A stretch of 64,000 nucleotides of DNA from Acidobacteriota bacterium (GCA_008363385.1 RHKY01000018.1:1-64000); one strand, 5' to 3'. Shown: positions 7,954 through 17,465, counted from the first letter of the stretch. Made by a program: numbers and translations. The notes: generated by a model from the letters alone, not told the origin.

Positions 7954-8892
7954 GTGAGCCCACCGACCGCGGAGAGTCCCGGGGCGGGCACGCCCGAGGG
8001 GTTCGGGCGCCGGCACGTCCCGCTCTACCTCGACCACCTCGCCTCCGAGCGGGGACTCGCGGCCAACTCGCTCGCGGCCTACCGGAACGACCTCGCCGCG
8101 TTCGGTCTCTTCCTGGGCCGGCTCGGGCTCGACACGCCGGACGTGGACCGCGAGGTCGTCGTCCGCTTCCTCTCCCGCAGGCGGGCGGAGGGGGCCTCGC
8201 CGCGCTCCGTGGCCCGCGCGACGTCGGCCGTGAGGGGGCTCTTCCGCTTCCTCGCGGGCGAGGGGATCCTCGCCGCAGACCCGACCGAGGGGCTCGACAA
8301 CCCGCGGCGGTGGGCCGTCCTGCCGAAGGTCCTGTCGGCCGAGGACGTCGGGCGGCTCCTCGCGGCGCCCGCCGTCGACTCTCCGAGGGGCCTGAGGGAC
8401 CGCGCGATGCTGGAGCTCCTCTACGCGTGCGGGCTCCGCGTGTCGGAGCTGACCGGCCTCTCCCTCGAGGGGCTCCGGCTCGCCGACGGCTTCGTCGTCG
8501 TCCGCGGAAAAGGGGACAAGCAGAGGGTCGTCCCGGTCGCCGAGGAGTCGGCCCGCTGGGTCGCCCGCTACCTCGTCGACGCCCGGCCGCGGATCCGCGG
8601 GGCGGGCGGGAGCCGGGCGGTCTTCCTGGGCCCGTCGGGGCGTCCGCTGACGCGCCAGACGGTGTTCGGCGCTCTGAAGCGGGCCGCGAAGGCGGCGGGG
8701 CTCCCACCCGACGCGGTCTCGCCCCACGTCCTGCGGCACGCGTTCGCCACCCACCTCGTCGACAACGGCGCCGACCTCCGGGCGGTCCAGTCGATGCTGG
8801 GACACGCCAGCATCTCGACGACGGAGATCTACACCCACGTTTCGCGCCGGCGCGTCCGGCGCGTCTACGACAGGACGCACCCGCGTGCGTAG
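7954..8892 (+). CDS. xerD: Tyrosine site-specific recombinase XerD
   Basis: 312 aa from GTG. It resolves chromosome dimers at dif with its XerC partner, acting at the septum under FtsK control. The N-terminal SAM-like domain (about 20-105) begins RHVPLYLDHLASERGLAANS. The catalytic domain has all active residues: Arg162 (GLRVSEL), Lys186 (RGKGDKQR), His258 and Arg261 (PHVLRHAFATH), His284 (LGHASIS) and Tyr293 (IYTHVS). I call it XerD rather than XerC or an integrase from overall similarity and its housekeeping neighbours; XerC cannot be fully excluded. Its last 8 nt overlap the lytic transglycosylase gene. Confidence 0.9.
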   Translation: MSPPTAESPGAGTPEGFGRRHVPLYLDHLASERGLAANSLAAYRNDLAAFGLFLGRLGLDTPDVDREVVVRFLSRRRAEGASPRSVARATSAVRGLFRFLAGEGILAADPTEGLDNPRRWAVLPKVLSAEDVGRLLAAPAVDSPRGLRDRAMLELLYACGLRVSELTGLSLEGLRLADGFVVVRGKGDKQRVVPVAEESARWVARYLVDARPRIRGAGGSRAVFLGPSGRPLTRQTVFGALKRAAKAAGLPPDAVSPHVLRHAFATHLVDNGADLRAVQSMLGHASISTTEIYTHVSRRRVRRVYDRTHPRA

Positions 8893-9586
8893 GCCGCTCG
8901 GGACCGCGGGCCTCCTCGGGCTCTCGCTCGTCCTGGCGCGGCCCGCCCCGGCGGTGCTCGTCGTCTTCGAGGACGGCCGGACGCTGAAGGCGGACGGCTT
9001 CGCGCTGGAGGGGGAGCGCGTGGCCGTGAGGCTGCGGGACGGGGGGACGGTCGTCGTCCCGCTGGAGGTGGTCGAGAGGATCGTCGACGACGAGGTGGAG
9101 CCCGCCCGGGCGAGCGCGGCCGAGGCCGCGCCCGGCCCCGCCCGCGAGCGGCGTTCCGTGAGGCGGCCGTCCGAGGGCTTCTCCGCCGACGGGACTCCGT
9201 TCGCGTCGGTGATCCTGGACGCCGCGCGGCGGCACCGGATCGACCCCGCGCTCGTGGCGGCCGTCATCCGGGTCGAGTCGAACTTCTCTCCCCGAGCGCT
9301 GTCGCCCAAGGGAGCCCGCGGGCTGATGCAGCTGATGCCCGCCACGGCGCGCCGGCTCGGCGTGGGCCGGGTCTTCGACCCGCGCGAGAACGTCGACGGG
9401 GGGACGCTCTACCTCTCGAGGCTGGCCGAGCGGTTCGGGGAGACCGACGTGGAGCGGATCCTGGCGGCGTACAACGCCGGCGAGGGCGCCGTGGAGGCGT
9501 ACGGCGGCGTCCCGCCCTACCGCGAGACGCTCGCCTACGTCCGCCGCGTCTCGGAGCTCTGGGACGCCGCCGCGAAGGGGCGGTAA
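8885..9586 (+). CDS. Lytic transglycosylase (SLT family 1), exported
   Basis: 233 aa from a GTG inside the end of xerD. It cleaves the MurNAc-GlcNAc bond of peptidoglycan in the periplasm, leaving 1,6-anhydro-MurNAc. An N-terminal signal sequence (GTAGLLGLSLVLARPAPA) is followed by a short beta-rich segment (VVFEDGRTLKADGFALEGER) and the SLT domain (about 105-225). The catalytic Glu is E131 in AAVIRVESNFSPRALS, followed by GARGLMQLMPATA and ILAAYNAGEGAVEAYGG. It is a Slt70-like soluble enzyme without LysM or repeat domains. Confidence 0.92.
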   Translation: MRRPLGTAGLLGLSLVLARPAPAVLVVFEDGRTLKADGFALEGERVAVRLRDGGTVVVPLEVVERIVDDEVEPARASAAEAAPGPARERRSVRRPSEGFSADGTPFASVILDAARRHRIDPALVAAVIRVESNFSPRALSPKGARGLMQLMPATARRLGVGRVFDPRENVDGGTLYLSRLAERFGETDVERILAAYNAGEGAVEAYGGVPPYRETLAYVRRVSELWDAAAKGR

Positions 9587-9598
9587 CGGCGGCGTCGC

Positions 9599-9604
9599 TA
9601 TACT
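9599..9604 (+). promoter_or_regulatory. -10-like hexamer before the 9612 membrane-protein gene
   Basis: TATACT lies 7 nt before ATG 9612. This would drive a leaderless transcript of the membrane protein and possibly guaA behind it. Confidence 0.4.
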
Positions 9605-9611
9605 CCGCGCG

Positions 9612-10178
9612 ATGTTCCGGACGGCGCGCGGGTTCCTCCTGGTCGCCCCGCTCGCGTTCGTCGCGGCGCTCCTGGCGTTCCTCGCCGTCCACCCCCGGAT
9701 CGTCGAGGCCTTCACCCCGTATCCCTTCCTCGTCGACGCCCTGGGCCGGCCCCTGGGCCGGCGGCCCCTGGGGCGCTTCGCGGTCACGGCGACCGTCTTC
9801 TTCGTCGTCCCCTACCTGGTGACGGGCCTCCTCCTGGCCCTCGCCGACCTCGGCGCCGCGGGGGCGGGCCGGCTCTGGGGGGGGAGGCGGGACGGCGGCC
9901 GCGCGCCGTTCCCCCCCGAGGTCCGTCACGGCTTCTCGGGCGCGGCGATCGCGCTCTCGGCCCTCGGGGCGTCGCTCCTCGACCGCCTCGCGCACGGCGG
10001 CGAGCTCCCCGGCGGGGTCAACGTCGCTCCTCTCTTCGTGGCCTTCGTCCCGTTCCTCGCCCTGGCGGCCTCCCTCCCGATCGCGGGGCTGGCCGGGCTG
10101 CCCCGGGCAATCCTCGGCCGCCTCCGGCGGCCGTCGCCGCGCGGCGGTCCGCCAGGGACGCCGGGCGAGCGGGGGTGA
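9612..10178 (+). CDS. Hypothetical integral membrane protein
   Basis: 188 aa from ATG. Four hydrophobic segments are visible: LLVAPLAFVAALLAFLAV (about 9-26), TATVFFVVPYLVTGLLLALA (about 60-79), a middle segment around FSGAAIALSALGASLL, and APLFVAFVPFLALAASLPIA (about 139-158). The C-terminus is basic and Arg/Pro/Gly-rich. I recognise no family. It ends one base before the guaA ATG, so co-transcription is likely, but nothing links it to GMP synthesis. Confidence 0.7.
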   Translation: MFRTARGFLLVAPLAFVAALLAFLAVHPRIVEAFTPYPFLVDALGRPLGRRPLGRFAVTATVFFVVPYLVTGLLLALADLGAAGAGRLWGGRRDGGRAPFPPEVRHGFSGAAIALSALGASLLDRLAHGGELPGGVNVAPLFVAFVPFLALAASLPIAGLAGLPRAILGRLRRPSPRGGPPGTPGERG

Positions 10179-10179
10179 G

Positions 10180-11718
10180 ATGAGCAGATCGCACGACACG
10201 GTGGTCGTCCTGGACTTCGGGTCGCAGTACACGCAGGTGATCGCCCGGCGGATCCGCGAGGCCCGCGTCCGCTCGGTCGTCCTGCCCTGCACGGCGTCCC
10301 CGGAGGAGATACGGGCGGCCTCGCCGAAGGGGATCGTCCTCTCCGGGGGGCCCTCGAGCGTCTACGACCCCGGCGCCCCCGAGGGGGACCCGGCTCTGCT
10401 CGACCTCGGCCTCCCCGTCCTCGGCCTCTGCTACGGGATGCAGCTGATGGCCCGCCGGCTCGGCGGCGACGTCGGGCGCGCCGAGGGGCGCGAGTACGGC
10501 CGCGCGCAGGTCCGCGTCTCCGACGGGAGGCTCTTTTCGGGCCTGTCGCCCTCGCAGACGGTCTGGATGAGCCACGGGGACCACGTCGTCTCGCCGCCCC
10601 CCGGCTTCCGGGTCACCGCCGAGACCGCGAACGCGCCTGTGGCCGCGTTCGAGTCCGAGGAGCGCCGGCTCTACGGGCTGCAGTTCCACCCCGAGGTCCA
10701 CCACACCGAGCACGGCGCCGAGATGCTCGAGAACTTCCTCTACGACGTCTGCGGCGCCCGGGCCGACTGGACCATGTCGGGGTTCCGGCAGGAGACCGTG
10801 GCGCGCCTGAGGGAGGAGGTCCGCGGCGGCGTGGTGCTCGGAGCCCTCTCGGGAGGCGTCGACTCGACGGTCGCCGCGGTCCTCCTCCGCGAGGCGGTGG
10901 GGGAGCGCTTCCGCGGGGTCTTCGTCGACACGGGGCTCCTCCGCAAGGACGAGGCCCGTTCCGTCATGGAGGCGTTCCGCCGGATCGGCCTCCCCGTCGG
11001 GGCCGTCGACGCGGGCGCGCGCTTCCTCGCGGCGCTCTCGGGCCTGACGGACCCCGAGCGGAAGCGGAAGGTCATCGGCGGGCTCTTCATCGACGTCTTC
11101 ACCGAGAACGCACGCCAGGTGGACGGCGCCGCCTGGCTCATGCAGGGGACCCTCTACCCGGACGTGATCGAGTCGGTGTCGATCAAGGGCCCGTCCGCGG
11201 TGATCAAGACGCACCACAACGTGGGCGGGCTCCCCGAACGGCTCGGGTTCCGGCTGGTCGAGCCGCTCCGCGAGCTGTTCAAGGACGAGGTCCGGAGGCT
11301 GGGGGAGGAGCTCGGCATCCCGCGGGAGATGCTCTACCGCCACCCGTTCCCCGGCCCGGGGCTGGCCGTGCGGATGCCCGGCGAGATCACCGCGGACCGC
11401 GTCCGGATCCTGCAGGAGGCCGACGCGATCTTCCTCGAGGAGCTCCGCGCGGCGGGCTGGTACGAGACGACCGCGCAGGCGTTCGCCGTCCTTCTGCCCG
11501 TGAGGACCGTCGGCGTCATGGGGGACCAGCGGACGTACGAGAGCGTGGTGGCGCTGCGCGCCGTGACGACGCAGGACTTCATGACGGCCGACTGGGCGCG
11601 CCTGCCGCACGACCTCCTGGACCGGGCCGCCCGGCGGATCGTCGGCGAGGTCCGGGGGGTGAACCGGGTCGTCTACGACGTGACGTCCAAGCCGCCGGGG
11701 ACGATCGAGTGGGAGTGA
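10180..11718 (+). CDS. guaA: GMP synthase (glutamine-hydrolysing)
   Basis: 512 aa, normal length. It converts XMP to GMP with ATP and glutamine-derived ammonia. The N-terminal class I glutamine amidotransferase has its nucleophile Cys84 in GLCYGMQLM and the His/Glu pair in LQFHPEVHHTE. The ATP pyrophosphatase domain has the PP-loop SGGVDST (about 226-232). The C-terminal dimerisation domain ends NRVVYDVTSKPPGTIEWE, the conserved family terminus. The start codon follows the preceding stop after one base, and the GGGGGTGAG before it may act as a weak ribosome-binding site. Confidence 0.98.
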   Translation: MSRSHDTVVVLDFGSQYTQVIARRIREARVRSVVLPCTASPEEIRAASPKGIVLSGGPSSVYDPGAPEGDPALLDLGLPVLGLCYGMQLMARRLGGDVGRAEGREYGRAQVRVSDGRLFSGLSPSQTVWMSHGDHVVSPPPGFRVTAETANAPVAAFESEERRLYGLQFHPEVHHTEHGAEMLENFLYDVCGARADWTMSGFRQETVARLREEVRGGVVLGALSGGVDSTVAAVLLREAVGERFRGVFVDTGLLRKDEARSVMEAFRRIGLPVGAVDAGARFLAALSGLTDPERKRKVIGGLFIDVFTENARQVDGAAWLMQGTLYPDVIESVSIKGPSAVIKTHHNVGGLPERLGFRLVEPLRELFKDEVRRLGEELGIPREMLYRHPFPGPGLAVRMPGEITADRVRILQEADAIFLEELRAAGWYETTAQAFAVLLPVRTVGVMGDQRTYESVVALRAVTTQDFMTADWARLPHDLLDRAARRIVGEVRGVNRVVYDVTSKPPGTIEWE

Positions 11719-11741
11719 GCCCCGCCCGCGTCGCTCCCGCC

Positions 11742-11747
11742 TAGAAT
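11742..11747 (+). promoter_or_regulatory. -10-like hexamer of dnaE
   Basis: TAGAAT lies 9 nt before the dnaE ATG, with only CCGGCCGGG between them. This predicts a leaderless or very short-leader message for the replicative polymerase. Confidence 0.4.
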
Positions 11748-11756
11748 CCGGCCGGG

Positions 11757-14700
11757 ATGCCCAGAGGCTTCGTCCACCTCCACCTCCACAGCCAGTACTC
11801 GCTCCTGGACGGCGCGAACCGGCTGAAGGACCTCATCCGGCAGGTCGGCAACCTGGGGATGGGGGCCGTGGCCGTCACCGACCACGGCAACATGTTCGGC
11901 GCCTACGACCTGCAGACCCTCGCCGAGGAGCACAAGATCAAGCCGATCCTCGGCGTGGAGGCGTACGTCGCCCCCGGCTCCCGCCTCGACCGCGAGGCGG
12001 TGCGGACGGTCGACGGCGAGGGGAGCAGCTACCACCTGACGCTCCTGGTCGAGACTCCCGAGGGCTACAAGAACCTGGCGCGGCTCGTCTCGGAGGCCTT
12101 CCTGACGGGCTTCTACTACAAGCCGCGGATGGACTGGGAGCTCCTCGAGAGGTACCACGACGGGATCATCGCCCTGTCCGGGTGCCTGAAGTCCGAGGTG
12201 TCGCAGCGCCTGCTGGCGGGGGACTTCGGCGGCGCGAAGCGGACGGCGGAGCGCTACCGCGACCTCTTCGGGAAGGACCGCTACTTCGTCGAGCTGATGG
12301 ACCACGGCCTGCCGGACCAGCGGAAGGTCCTCCCGGAGCTCCTTAGGCTCTCGCGGGAGACGGGGATCCCGTGCGTGGCGACGAACGACGCGCACTACCT
12401 CACCCGCGACGACGCCGTCGCCCAGGACGTCCTCCTCTGCATCGGCATGGGGAAGCGGCTGGACGACGCCAAGCGGATGAAGTTCTACAACTCCGAGTTC
12501 TACGTGAAGAGCGCCGACGAGATGCGCGACGCGTTCCGCGCGCACTCGCTCGAGGCCGTCACGAACTCGGCCGCGATCGCCGAACGGGTCGCCGGCACGG
12601 TCATCGTCGACACGGGGTTCAAGATCCCGAGCTTCCCGATCCCGGACGGCTTCGAGGGACCCGACGCCTACCTCGAGAAGCTCGCGCTCGAAGGGCTCGA
12701 GCGCCGCCTCCTCCCGATCCGGGAGCTGCTCGCGGCGGGGCGGACGCGGCACCCGCGGAAGGCGTACGACGAGCGGATCGCCTGGGAGCTGTCGGTCATC
12801 CGGGGGATGAGGCTCTCCAGCTACTTCCTGATCGTCTGGGACTTCATCAAGTACGCCAAGGACAGCGGGATCCCGGTCGGCCCCGGGCGGGGGAGCGCGG
12901 CCGGCTCCCTCGTCGCCTGGTGCCTCGGGATCACCGAGGTCGACCCGCTGCGTTACGACCTCCTGTTCGAGCGCTTCCTCAACCCCGACCGGATCTCGAT
13001 GCCCGACATCGACGTCGACCTCTGCGAGCGCCGGAGGGGCGAGGTGATCGAGTACGTCAAGGGGAAGTACGGGCGCGAGAACGTCGGGCAGATCATCACG
13101 TTCAACTCGATGAAGGCCCGGGCCGTCGTCCGCGACGTCGGGCGCGTGCTCGACGTCCCGCTCGCCGAGGTCAACCGCCTCTGCAACCTGATCCCCTCCA
13201 ACCCCGGCAAGCCGACGACGCTCGCCGACGCCCGGCGCGACGTGAGGGAGCTCGCCGACGCGCTGCGCGAGAACGAGGGCTACCGGCGGCTCTTCGACCT
13301 GGCGGAGCGGCTCGAGGGGGTCTCGCGCCACGCCGGCGTCCACGCCGCCGGGGTCCTGATCGCCCCGAAGCCGCTCGTCGAGTTCCTCCCGCTCTACCGG
13401 AACAACGCCGACGAGATCACGACCCAGTTCGAGATGAAGTCCGTCGACCGGATGGGCCTCCTGAAGATGGACTTCCTCGGCCTGATCACGCTGACGATCC
13501 TCGACGACGCCGTGAAGCTCGTCGCGCGGCGGACGGGGGAGCGTCCGGACCTCTCGAAGGCCCCGCTCAACGACCCCGAGGTCTACCGGCTCTTCTCCGA
13601 GGGGCGGACCGACGGCGTGTTCCAGTTCGAGTCCTCGGGGATGAAGGACCTCCTCCGGCGCGTGCAGCCGACCGTCTTCGAGGACCTCGCGGCGCTGAAC
13701 GCGCTCTACCGGCCGGGCGCCCTCGACGCCGGTACCGTGGACGTCTACATAGAGCGGCGGCGCGGGAAGAGGTTCGAGTACCCGCTGCCCCAGCTCGAGC
13801 CGATCCTGAAGGACACGCACGGCGTCCTCGTCTACCAGGAGCAGGTCATGCTCGCGGCCCGCGCGGTGGCGGGCTACGCGCCGGGGGAGGCCGACAAGCT
13901 CCGGAAGGCGATCGGGAAGAAGGACGAGGCGCTCCTGAAGGCCGAGGGCGACAAGTTCGTCAAGAAGGCGGTGGCGTCCGGGACGCCGAAGAAGAAGGCC
14001 GAGGAGCTCTGGGCCCTGATCCTGCCGTTCGGCCGTTACGGGTTCAACAAGTCGCACTCGGTCGTCTACGCGCTCCTCGCGTACCAGACGGCCTGGATGA
14101 AGGTCCACTTCCCGGTCGAGTTCATGGCGGCGGTCCTCACGGCCAGCTCCTCGAAGTCCGACGAGGTCGTCAAGTACGTCAAGAGCTGCCGGGAGATGAA
14201 GATCACGGTCCTGCCGCCCGACGTGAACCGCTCGGAGTGGTCCTTCACGCCCGACGCAGACGCGATCCGGTTCGGCCTCGGCGCGGTGAAGGGCGTGGGG
14301 GAGAGCGCGGTGCAGTCGGTCCTGGGCGCCCGCGCGGCGGAGGGGGCGTTCCGGTCGCTGACCGACTTCTGCTGCCGGGTCGACCTGAGGCTCGTCAACC
14401 GCAAGGTCGTCGAGGCGCTGATCCGGTCCGGCTCGTTCGACTCGCTCGGCCGCTCGCGGGCGGCGCTCGCCCAGGGGCTCGACGGCGCCATGGAGGTCGC
14501 CTCGGCGGAGCGGCGCGCGGCCTCGTCCGGACAGGACTCGCTCTTCGGCGAGGAGCTCTCGGGCCCGCGCGAGGACACGTTCCCCGACCGCCCGGAGTGG
14601 CACGCCGACGAGCGGATCCGGCACGAGAAGGAGACTCTCGGCTTCTACATCACCGGGCACCCGCTGGCCCGGTACGAGGAGGAGATCGCGCTCTTCGGCA

Positions 14701-15296
14701 ACGCCACGATCGAGGCCCTCCGGGAGCGGGTCGACCAGAACGTCTCCGTCGTCGGGCTCGTCGGGGCGGTCAAGCGCTCGCAGATCAAGAAGGGGCAGAA
14801 CGAGGGGAAGACGATGGCCAAGGCGGTCCTGGAGGACCTGACGGGCTCGGTCAACGTCACCGTCTTCGCCTCGCTCTTCGAGAAGGTCTGCGGGTGGTTC
14901 GGGGCCGGCCAGGCCGTCCTCGTGAGCGGGGTCGTGCGCTCGGCCGCCTCTCCGGGCACGCCCGAGCCCGAGGGCGAGGGAACGCAGGGCCCGATCGAGC
15001 TCATCGCCCGCGACCTCCAGCCGCTCGAAGGGCTCCGCGAGTCCACGGCGTGCGAGGTGCGGCTCGTGGCCTGCGTCCCCGAGACCCTCGACGAGACCTT
15101 CCACGGGGTCCGGCAGCTCCTCGAAGGGGCGCCCGGCTCGATCCCGGTCACGATCCTCGTGAGGCGGCCGGGCCAGTTCGAGGCGATCGTCAAGCTCCCG
15201 CCCGGCCTCTCGGTCCGTCCGACCCCGGAGCTGACCGCCGGGGTCGAGGGGCTCCTCGGACCCGGGTCCGTCCGGTACCTCTACCCCTCCTCGTGA
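11757..15296 (+). CDS. dnaE: DNA polymerase III subunit alpha
   Basis: 1179 aa, the DnaE1-type replicative polymerase. The N-terminal PHP domain starts FVHLHLHSQYSLLDGA and includes VTDHGNMFGAYD. The palm catalytic aspartates lie in MPDIDVDLCERRRGE, with the third acidic residue region at FQFESSGMKDLLRR. GPGRGSAAGSLVAWCLGIT is the typical upstream signature. The C-terminal part carries the tandem HhH region and an OB fold (NVSVVGLVGAVKRSQIKKGQ), then a clamp-binding and tau-binding tail. Its stop overlaps the GTG of the next gene (GTGA). It heads a compact run ending at rsmD. Confidence 0.98.
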   Translation: MPRGFVHLHLHSQYSLLDGANRLKDLIRQVGNLGMGAVAVTDHGNMFGAYDLQTLAEEHKIKPILGVEAYVAPGSRLDREAVRTVDGEGSSYHLTLLVETPEGYKNLARLVSEAFLTGFYYKPRMDWELLERYHDGIIALSGCLKSEVSQRLLAGDFGGAKRTAERYRDLFGKDRYFVELMDHGLPDQRKVLPELLRLSRETGIPCVATNDAHYLTRDDAVAQDVLLCIGMGKRLDDAKRMKFYNSEFYVKSADEMRDAFRAHSLEAVTNSAAIAERVAGTVIVDTGFKIPSFPIPDGFEGPDAYLEKLALEGLERRLLPIRELLAAGRTRHPRKAYDERIAWELSVIRGMRLSSYFLIVWDFIKYAKDSGIPVGPGRGSAAGSLVAWCLGITEVDPLRYDLLFERFLNPDRISMPDIDVDLCERRRGEVIEYVKGKYGRENVGQIITFNSMKARAVVRDVGRVLDVPLAEVNRLCNLIPSNPGKPTTLADARRDVRELADALRENEGYRRLFDLAERLEGVSRHAGVHAAGVLIAPKPLVEFLPLYRNNADEITTQFEMKSVDRMGLLKMDFLGLITLTILDDAVKLVARRTGERPDLSKAPLNDPEVYRLFSEGRTDGVFQFESSGMKDLLRRVQPTVFEDLAALNALYRPGALDAGTVDVYIERRRGKRFEYPLPQLEPILKDTHGVLVYQEQVMLAARAVAGYAPGEADKLRKAIGKKDEALLKAEGDKFVKKAVASGTPKKKAEELWALILPFGRYGFNKSHSVVYALLAYQTAWMKVHFPVEFMAAVLTASSSKSDEVVKYVKSCREMKITVLPPDVNRSEWSFTPDADAIRFGLGAVKGVGESAVQSVLGARAAEGAFRSLTDFCCRVDLRLVNRKVVEALIRSGSFDSLGRSRAALAQGLDGAMEVASAERRAASSGQDSLFGEELSGPREDTFPDRPEWHADERIRHEKETLGFYITGHPLARYEEEIALFGNATIEALRERVDQNVSVVGLVGAVKRSQIKKGQNEGKTMAKAVLEDLTGSVNVTVFASLFEKVCGWFGAGQAVLVSGVVRSAASPGTPEPEGEGTQGPIELIARDLQPLEGLRESTACEVRLVACVPETLDETFHGVRQLLEGAPGSIPVTILVRRPGQFEAIVKLPPGLSVRPTPELTAGVEGLLGPGSVRYLYPSS

Positions 15297-16207
15297 GCGG
15301 CGGCCGTCACGAAGCGGAGGGCCGGCCGGCGCTCGAGCGCGTCCTCGAGGCCGTGCGGGCGTCGCTCCCGGCCTCCGTCGACGCGGTCCACCTCGTTGGC
15401 GGGGCGGTCCGGGACCTGCTTCTCGACCGGCCGGTGCGCGACCTCGACCTGGTCCTGGGCGGTCCGATCGGCGCGAGCGCCGTCGCGGCCGCGGCCCTGG
15501 CGGGGCGCCCCGGCTGGACGCGCGTCGCCGTGCACGAGCGGTTCGGCACGGCCAGCCTCCGGGCCCCGGGGGACCACCGCGTCGACCTCGCGGTGGCCCG
15601 GCGCGAGACCTATCCGCGGCCGGGGGCGCTCCCGGTCGTCGAGGCGGGGGCCACGCTCCTCGAGGACCTGACGCGGCGCGACTTCACCATCCACGCCCTG
15701 GCACGGCCCGTGGAGCCGGGCGGCCGCCTGGGCGGGCTGGTCGATCCGTTCGGCGGCGCTGCCGACCTCGCCGCGCGGCTGCTGCGCCTCCTCCACGAGG
15801 GCTCGCTCGCCGACGACCCGACCCGCGCGATCCGGGCCGCGCGGTACGCGGCGCGCCTCGGCCTCGAGGTCGAGCCGGACCGGTTCGCCCGCTCGCTCGA
15901 ACGGAGCCGCTCGGCCGGGTCCTGGACGACCGTCTCCGGCGACAGGCTGCGGCGGTCCCTCGAGGAGCTCCTCGCCGAGCCGGGCTACCGCGAGGCGCTC
16001 GGGATCCTCGGCCGCCTCGGTGTCCTGCGCGAGGTCCACCCGGCGCTCGACGGCGCCCGGCCGGACCCGGGCGCGGCCGTTCCGTCCTCCGTCCCGGCGC
16101 GCTGGCGCGAGTGGCTGCAGGGCCTCCGTGGGCACGACCGGGCCGCAGTGGCCGGGAGGCTTCGCTTCTCCCGGGCGCTCGTCGAGGCCGTCGGAGGGAA
16201 CCCATGA
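15293..16207 (+). CDS. CCA tRNA nucleotidyltransferase/poly(A) polymerase family protein
   Basis: 304 aa from a GTG overlapping the dnaE stop. This class II nucleotidyltransferase has the head motif VGGAVRDLLLDRPVRDLDLV, i.e. the GG motif and the catalytic DxD aspartates, then RRDFTIHALA and the RNA-binding segment LADDPTRAIRAARYAARLGL. It is shorter than the usual 400 aa or more and lacks an HD domain and most of the tail region. Known roles are adding all or part of the 3' CCA to tRNA, or polyadenylation. Some bacteria split CC- and A-adding between two short enzymes, so the exact activity is open. Confidence 0.85.
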   Translation: MSGGRHEAEGRPALERVLEAVRASLPASVDAVHLVGGAVRDLLLDRPVRDLDLVLGGPIGASAVAAAALAGRPGWTRVAVHERFGTASLRAPGDHRVDLAVARRETYPRPGALPVVEAGATLLEDLTRRDFTIHALARPVEPGGRLGGLVDPFGGAADLAARLLRLLHEGSLADDPTRAIRAARYAARLGLEVEPDRFARSLERSRSAGSWTTVSGDRLRRSLEELLAEPGYREALGILGRLGVLREVHPALDGARPDPGAAVPSSVPARWREWLQGLRGHDRAAVAGRLRFSRALVEAVGGNP

Positions 16208-16938
16208 ACGCAGCGCTGCTCCTGGCTCTTCCGGCGCTTCTCCTCGGACAGGTCCCTGCCTCGGAGCTCTTCCGGACGCTCCCGGACCCGACGCCCGGGC
16301 CGACTCCCACCGCGGCCCCGATCCCCGACACGCTCCCCGGCTTCGTGGCGTCGCTGACCACGACGCAGGCGGAGGTCCAGGACCGCGTCGCCGTCTTCGC
16401 GGACGGCACGGTCCTGAGGACGGTCCGGAAGGGGAGCCGGACGACGCGGTTCCGGCACTCCCTTCCCGCGCCGGAGCGCGACCTCGTCGTCCGGGTGGCC
16501 CGGGAAGCCCTCACGGTGGACCCGGCCCGGGTGGAGCCGCGGACGGTCGACGCGGGGAACCGCGCGCTGGCGCGCCACCGCCTCGAGGTGGCCGGGCCCG
16601 AGGGCGACGCCAGGGTGTTCGAGTTCGACGAGCTGACGTCGGTGCCGCTGTCGCTCGGCCGGGCGCGAGGGGCGCTCGAGGACCTCCGGGGCCGGATCGA
16701 GAAGGAGGAAGAGCGGCAGGGGCGCTGGGACGCCAAGGACCTCGAGGAAGGGGACCGCCTGAGGCGGCGCTCCGACGGCCGCTGGTTCGTCGTCGAGCGC
16801 GACGACCGTCTCTCTCGGTACCTCGAGCTCGTCGAGCTGGGGCGTGCGCTCGAGCGGATGATGCTGACGCGGAAGGAGATCCCGCAGGTCTTCGAGGCCC
16901 CGTCCGGCGACGACCCGACCCCCGCGGTCCCGAGATGA
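16204..16938 (+). CDS. Hypothetical secreted protein
   Basis: 244 aa starting at an ATG that overlaps the preceding stop (ATGA). The N-terminus is a signal peptide (NAALLLALPALLLGQVPA), followed by a Pro/Thr-rich linker (TLPDPTPGPTPTAAPIPD). The mature part has an N-terminal beta-rich region (DRVAVFADGTVLRTVRKGSR; LEVAGPEGDARVFEFDELTS) and a charged helical C-terminal region with WFVVERDDRLSRYLELVELG. I recognise no family. Its ATGA overlap with rsmD means it is translated within a housekeeping operon, but the envelope role itself is not indicated. Confidence 0.75.
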   Translation: MNAALLLALPALLLGQVPASELFRTLPDPTPGPTPTAAPIPDTLPGFVASLTTTQAEVQDRVAVFADGTVLRTVRKGSRTTRFRHSLPAPERDLVVRVAREALTVDPARVEPRTVDAGNRALARHRLEVAGPEGDARVFEFDELTSVPLSLGRARGALEDLRGRIEKEEERQGRWDAKDLEEGDRLRRRSDGRWFVVERDDRLSRYLELVELGRALERMMLTRKEIPQVFEAPSGDDPTPAVPR

Positions 16939-17465
16939 TCCGGCTCACCGGCGGCTCGCTCCGGGGCCGGTGCCTGAAGGTGCCGGCCGGGATCCGGCCG
17001 ACGACGGGCTGGACGCGGAAGGCGGCCTTCGACCTCGTCGGGGACGCCGTTCGCGGGGCCCGCGTCCTGGACGCCGCAGCCGGGAGCGGCGCGTACGGCA
17101 TCGAGGCCCTCTCCAGGGGCGCCGTGGAGGCCACCTTCGTCGAGCGCGAGCCCCGCGCGGCACGGGCCCTTCGCACCAACCTCGAGAGCCTCGGGCTGGC
17201 GGGCGCTTCCACGGTCGTCGTCGCGGCGGTGGAGGACTGGCTGCGGGCCGGCGCGCAGGGCGCACCCTCGTACGACCTCGTCTTCTTCGACCCGCCGTAT
17301 GCCGAGGCGGCCGCCGGAGAGCTCACCGGCCTCCTCGGCCTCGTGGCCCCGGGAGGGATCCTGGTCCACGAACGCGGAGACCCGGGCGAGAGCCTCGCGG
17401 GCGTCGGGCCGCCCGAGAGGAGACGGCGGTACGGGGCGGCCTGGCTGCTCGTCTTCCGGCGTTGA
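16935..17465 (+). CDS. rsmD: 16S rRNA (guanine(966)-N2)-methyltransferase RsmD
   Basis: 176 aa, typical. The SAM-dependent enzyme methylates G966 of 16S rRNA. The N-terminus [20 protein letters not shown] matches the family start, with [17 protein letters not shown] where others have RPTxDRxREALFN. SAM-binding motif I is [20 protein letters not shown], and the catalytic motif IV is [15 protein letters not shown] overlap couples it to the gene before. Its stop codon is embedded in the -35 element of the metK promoter. Confidence 0.92.
   Translation: MIRLTGGSLRGRCLKVPAGIRPTTGWTRKAAFDLVGDAVRGARVLDAAAGSGAYGIEALSRGAVEATFVEREPRAARALRTNLESLGLAGASTVVVAAVEDWLRAGAQGAPSYDLVFFDPPYAEAAAGELTGLLGLVAPGGILVHERGDPGESLAGVGPPERRRRYGAAWLLVFRR

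Noticed and set aside
12371-15290. Long plus-strand frame inside dnaE joined to the CCA-type gene
   Set aside because: Only the part after 15293 has real motifs; the rest is an Arg/Pro/Gly-rich shadow of dnaE. The CCA-type gene starts at GTG 15293.
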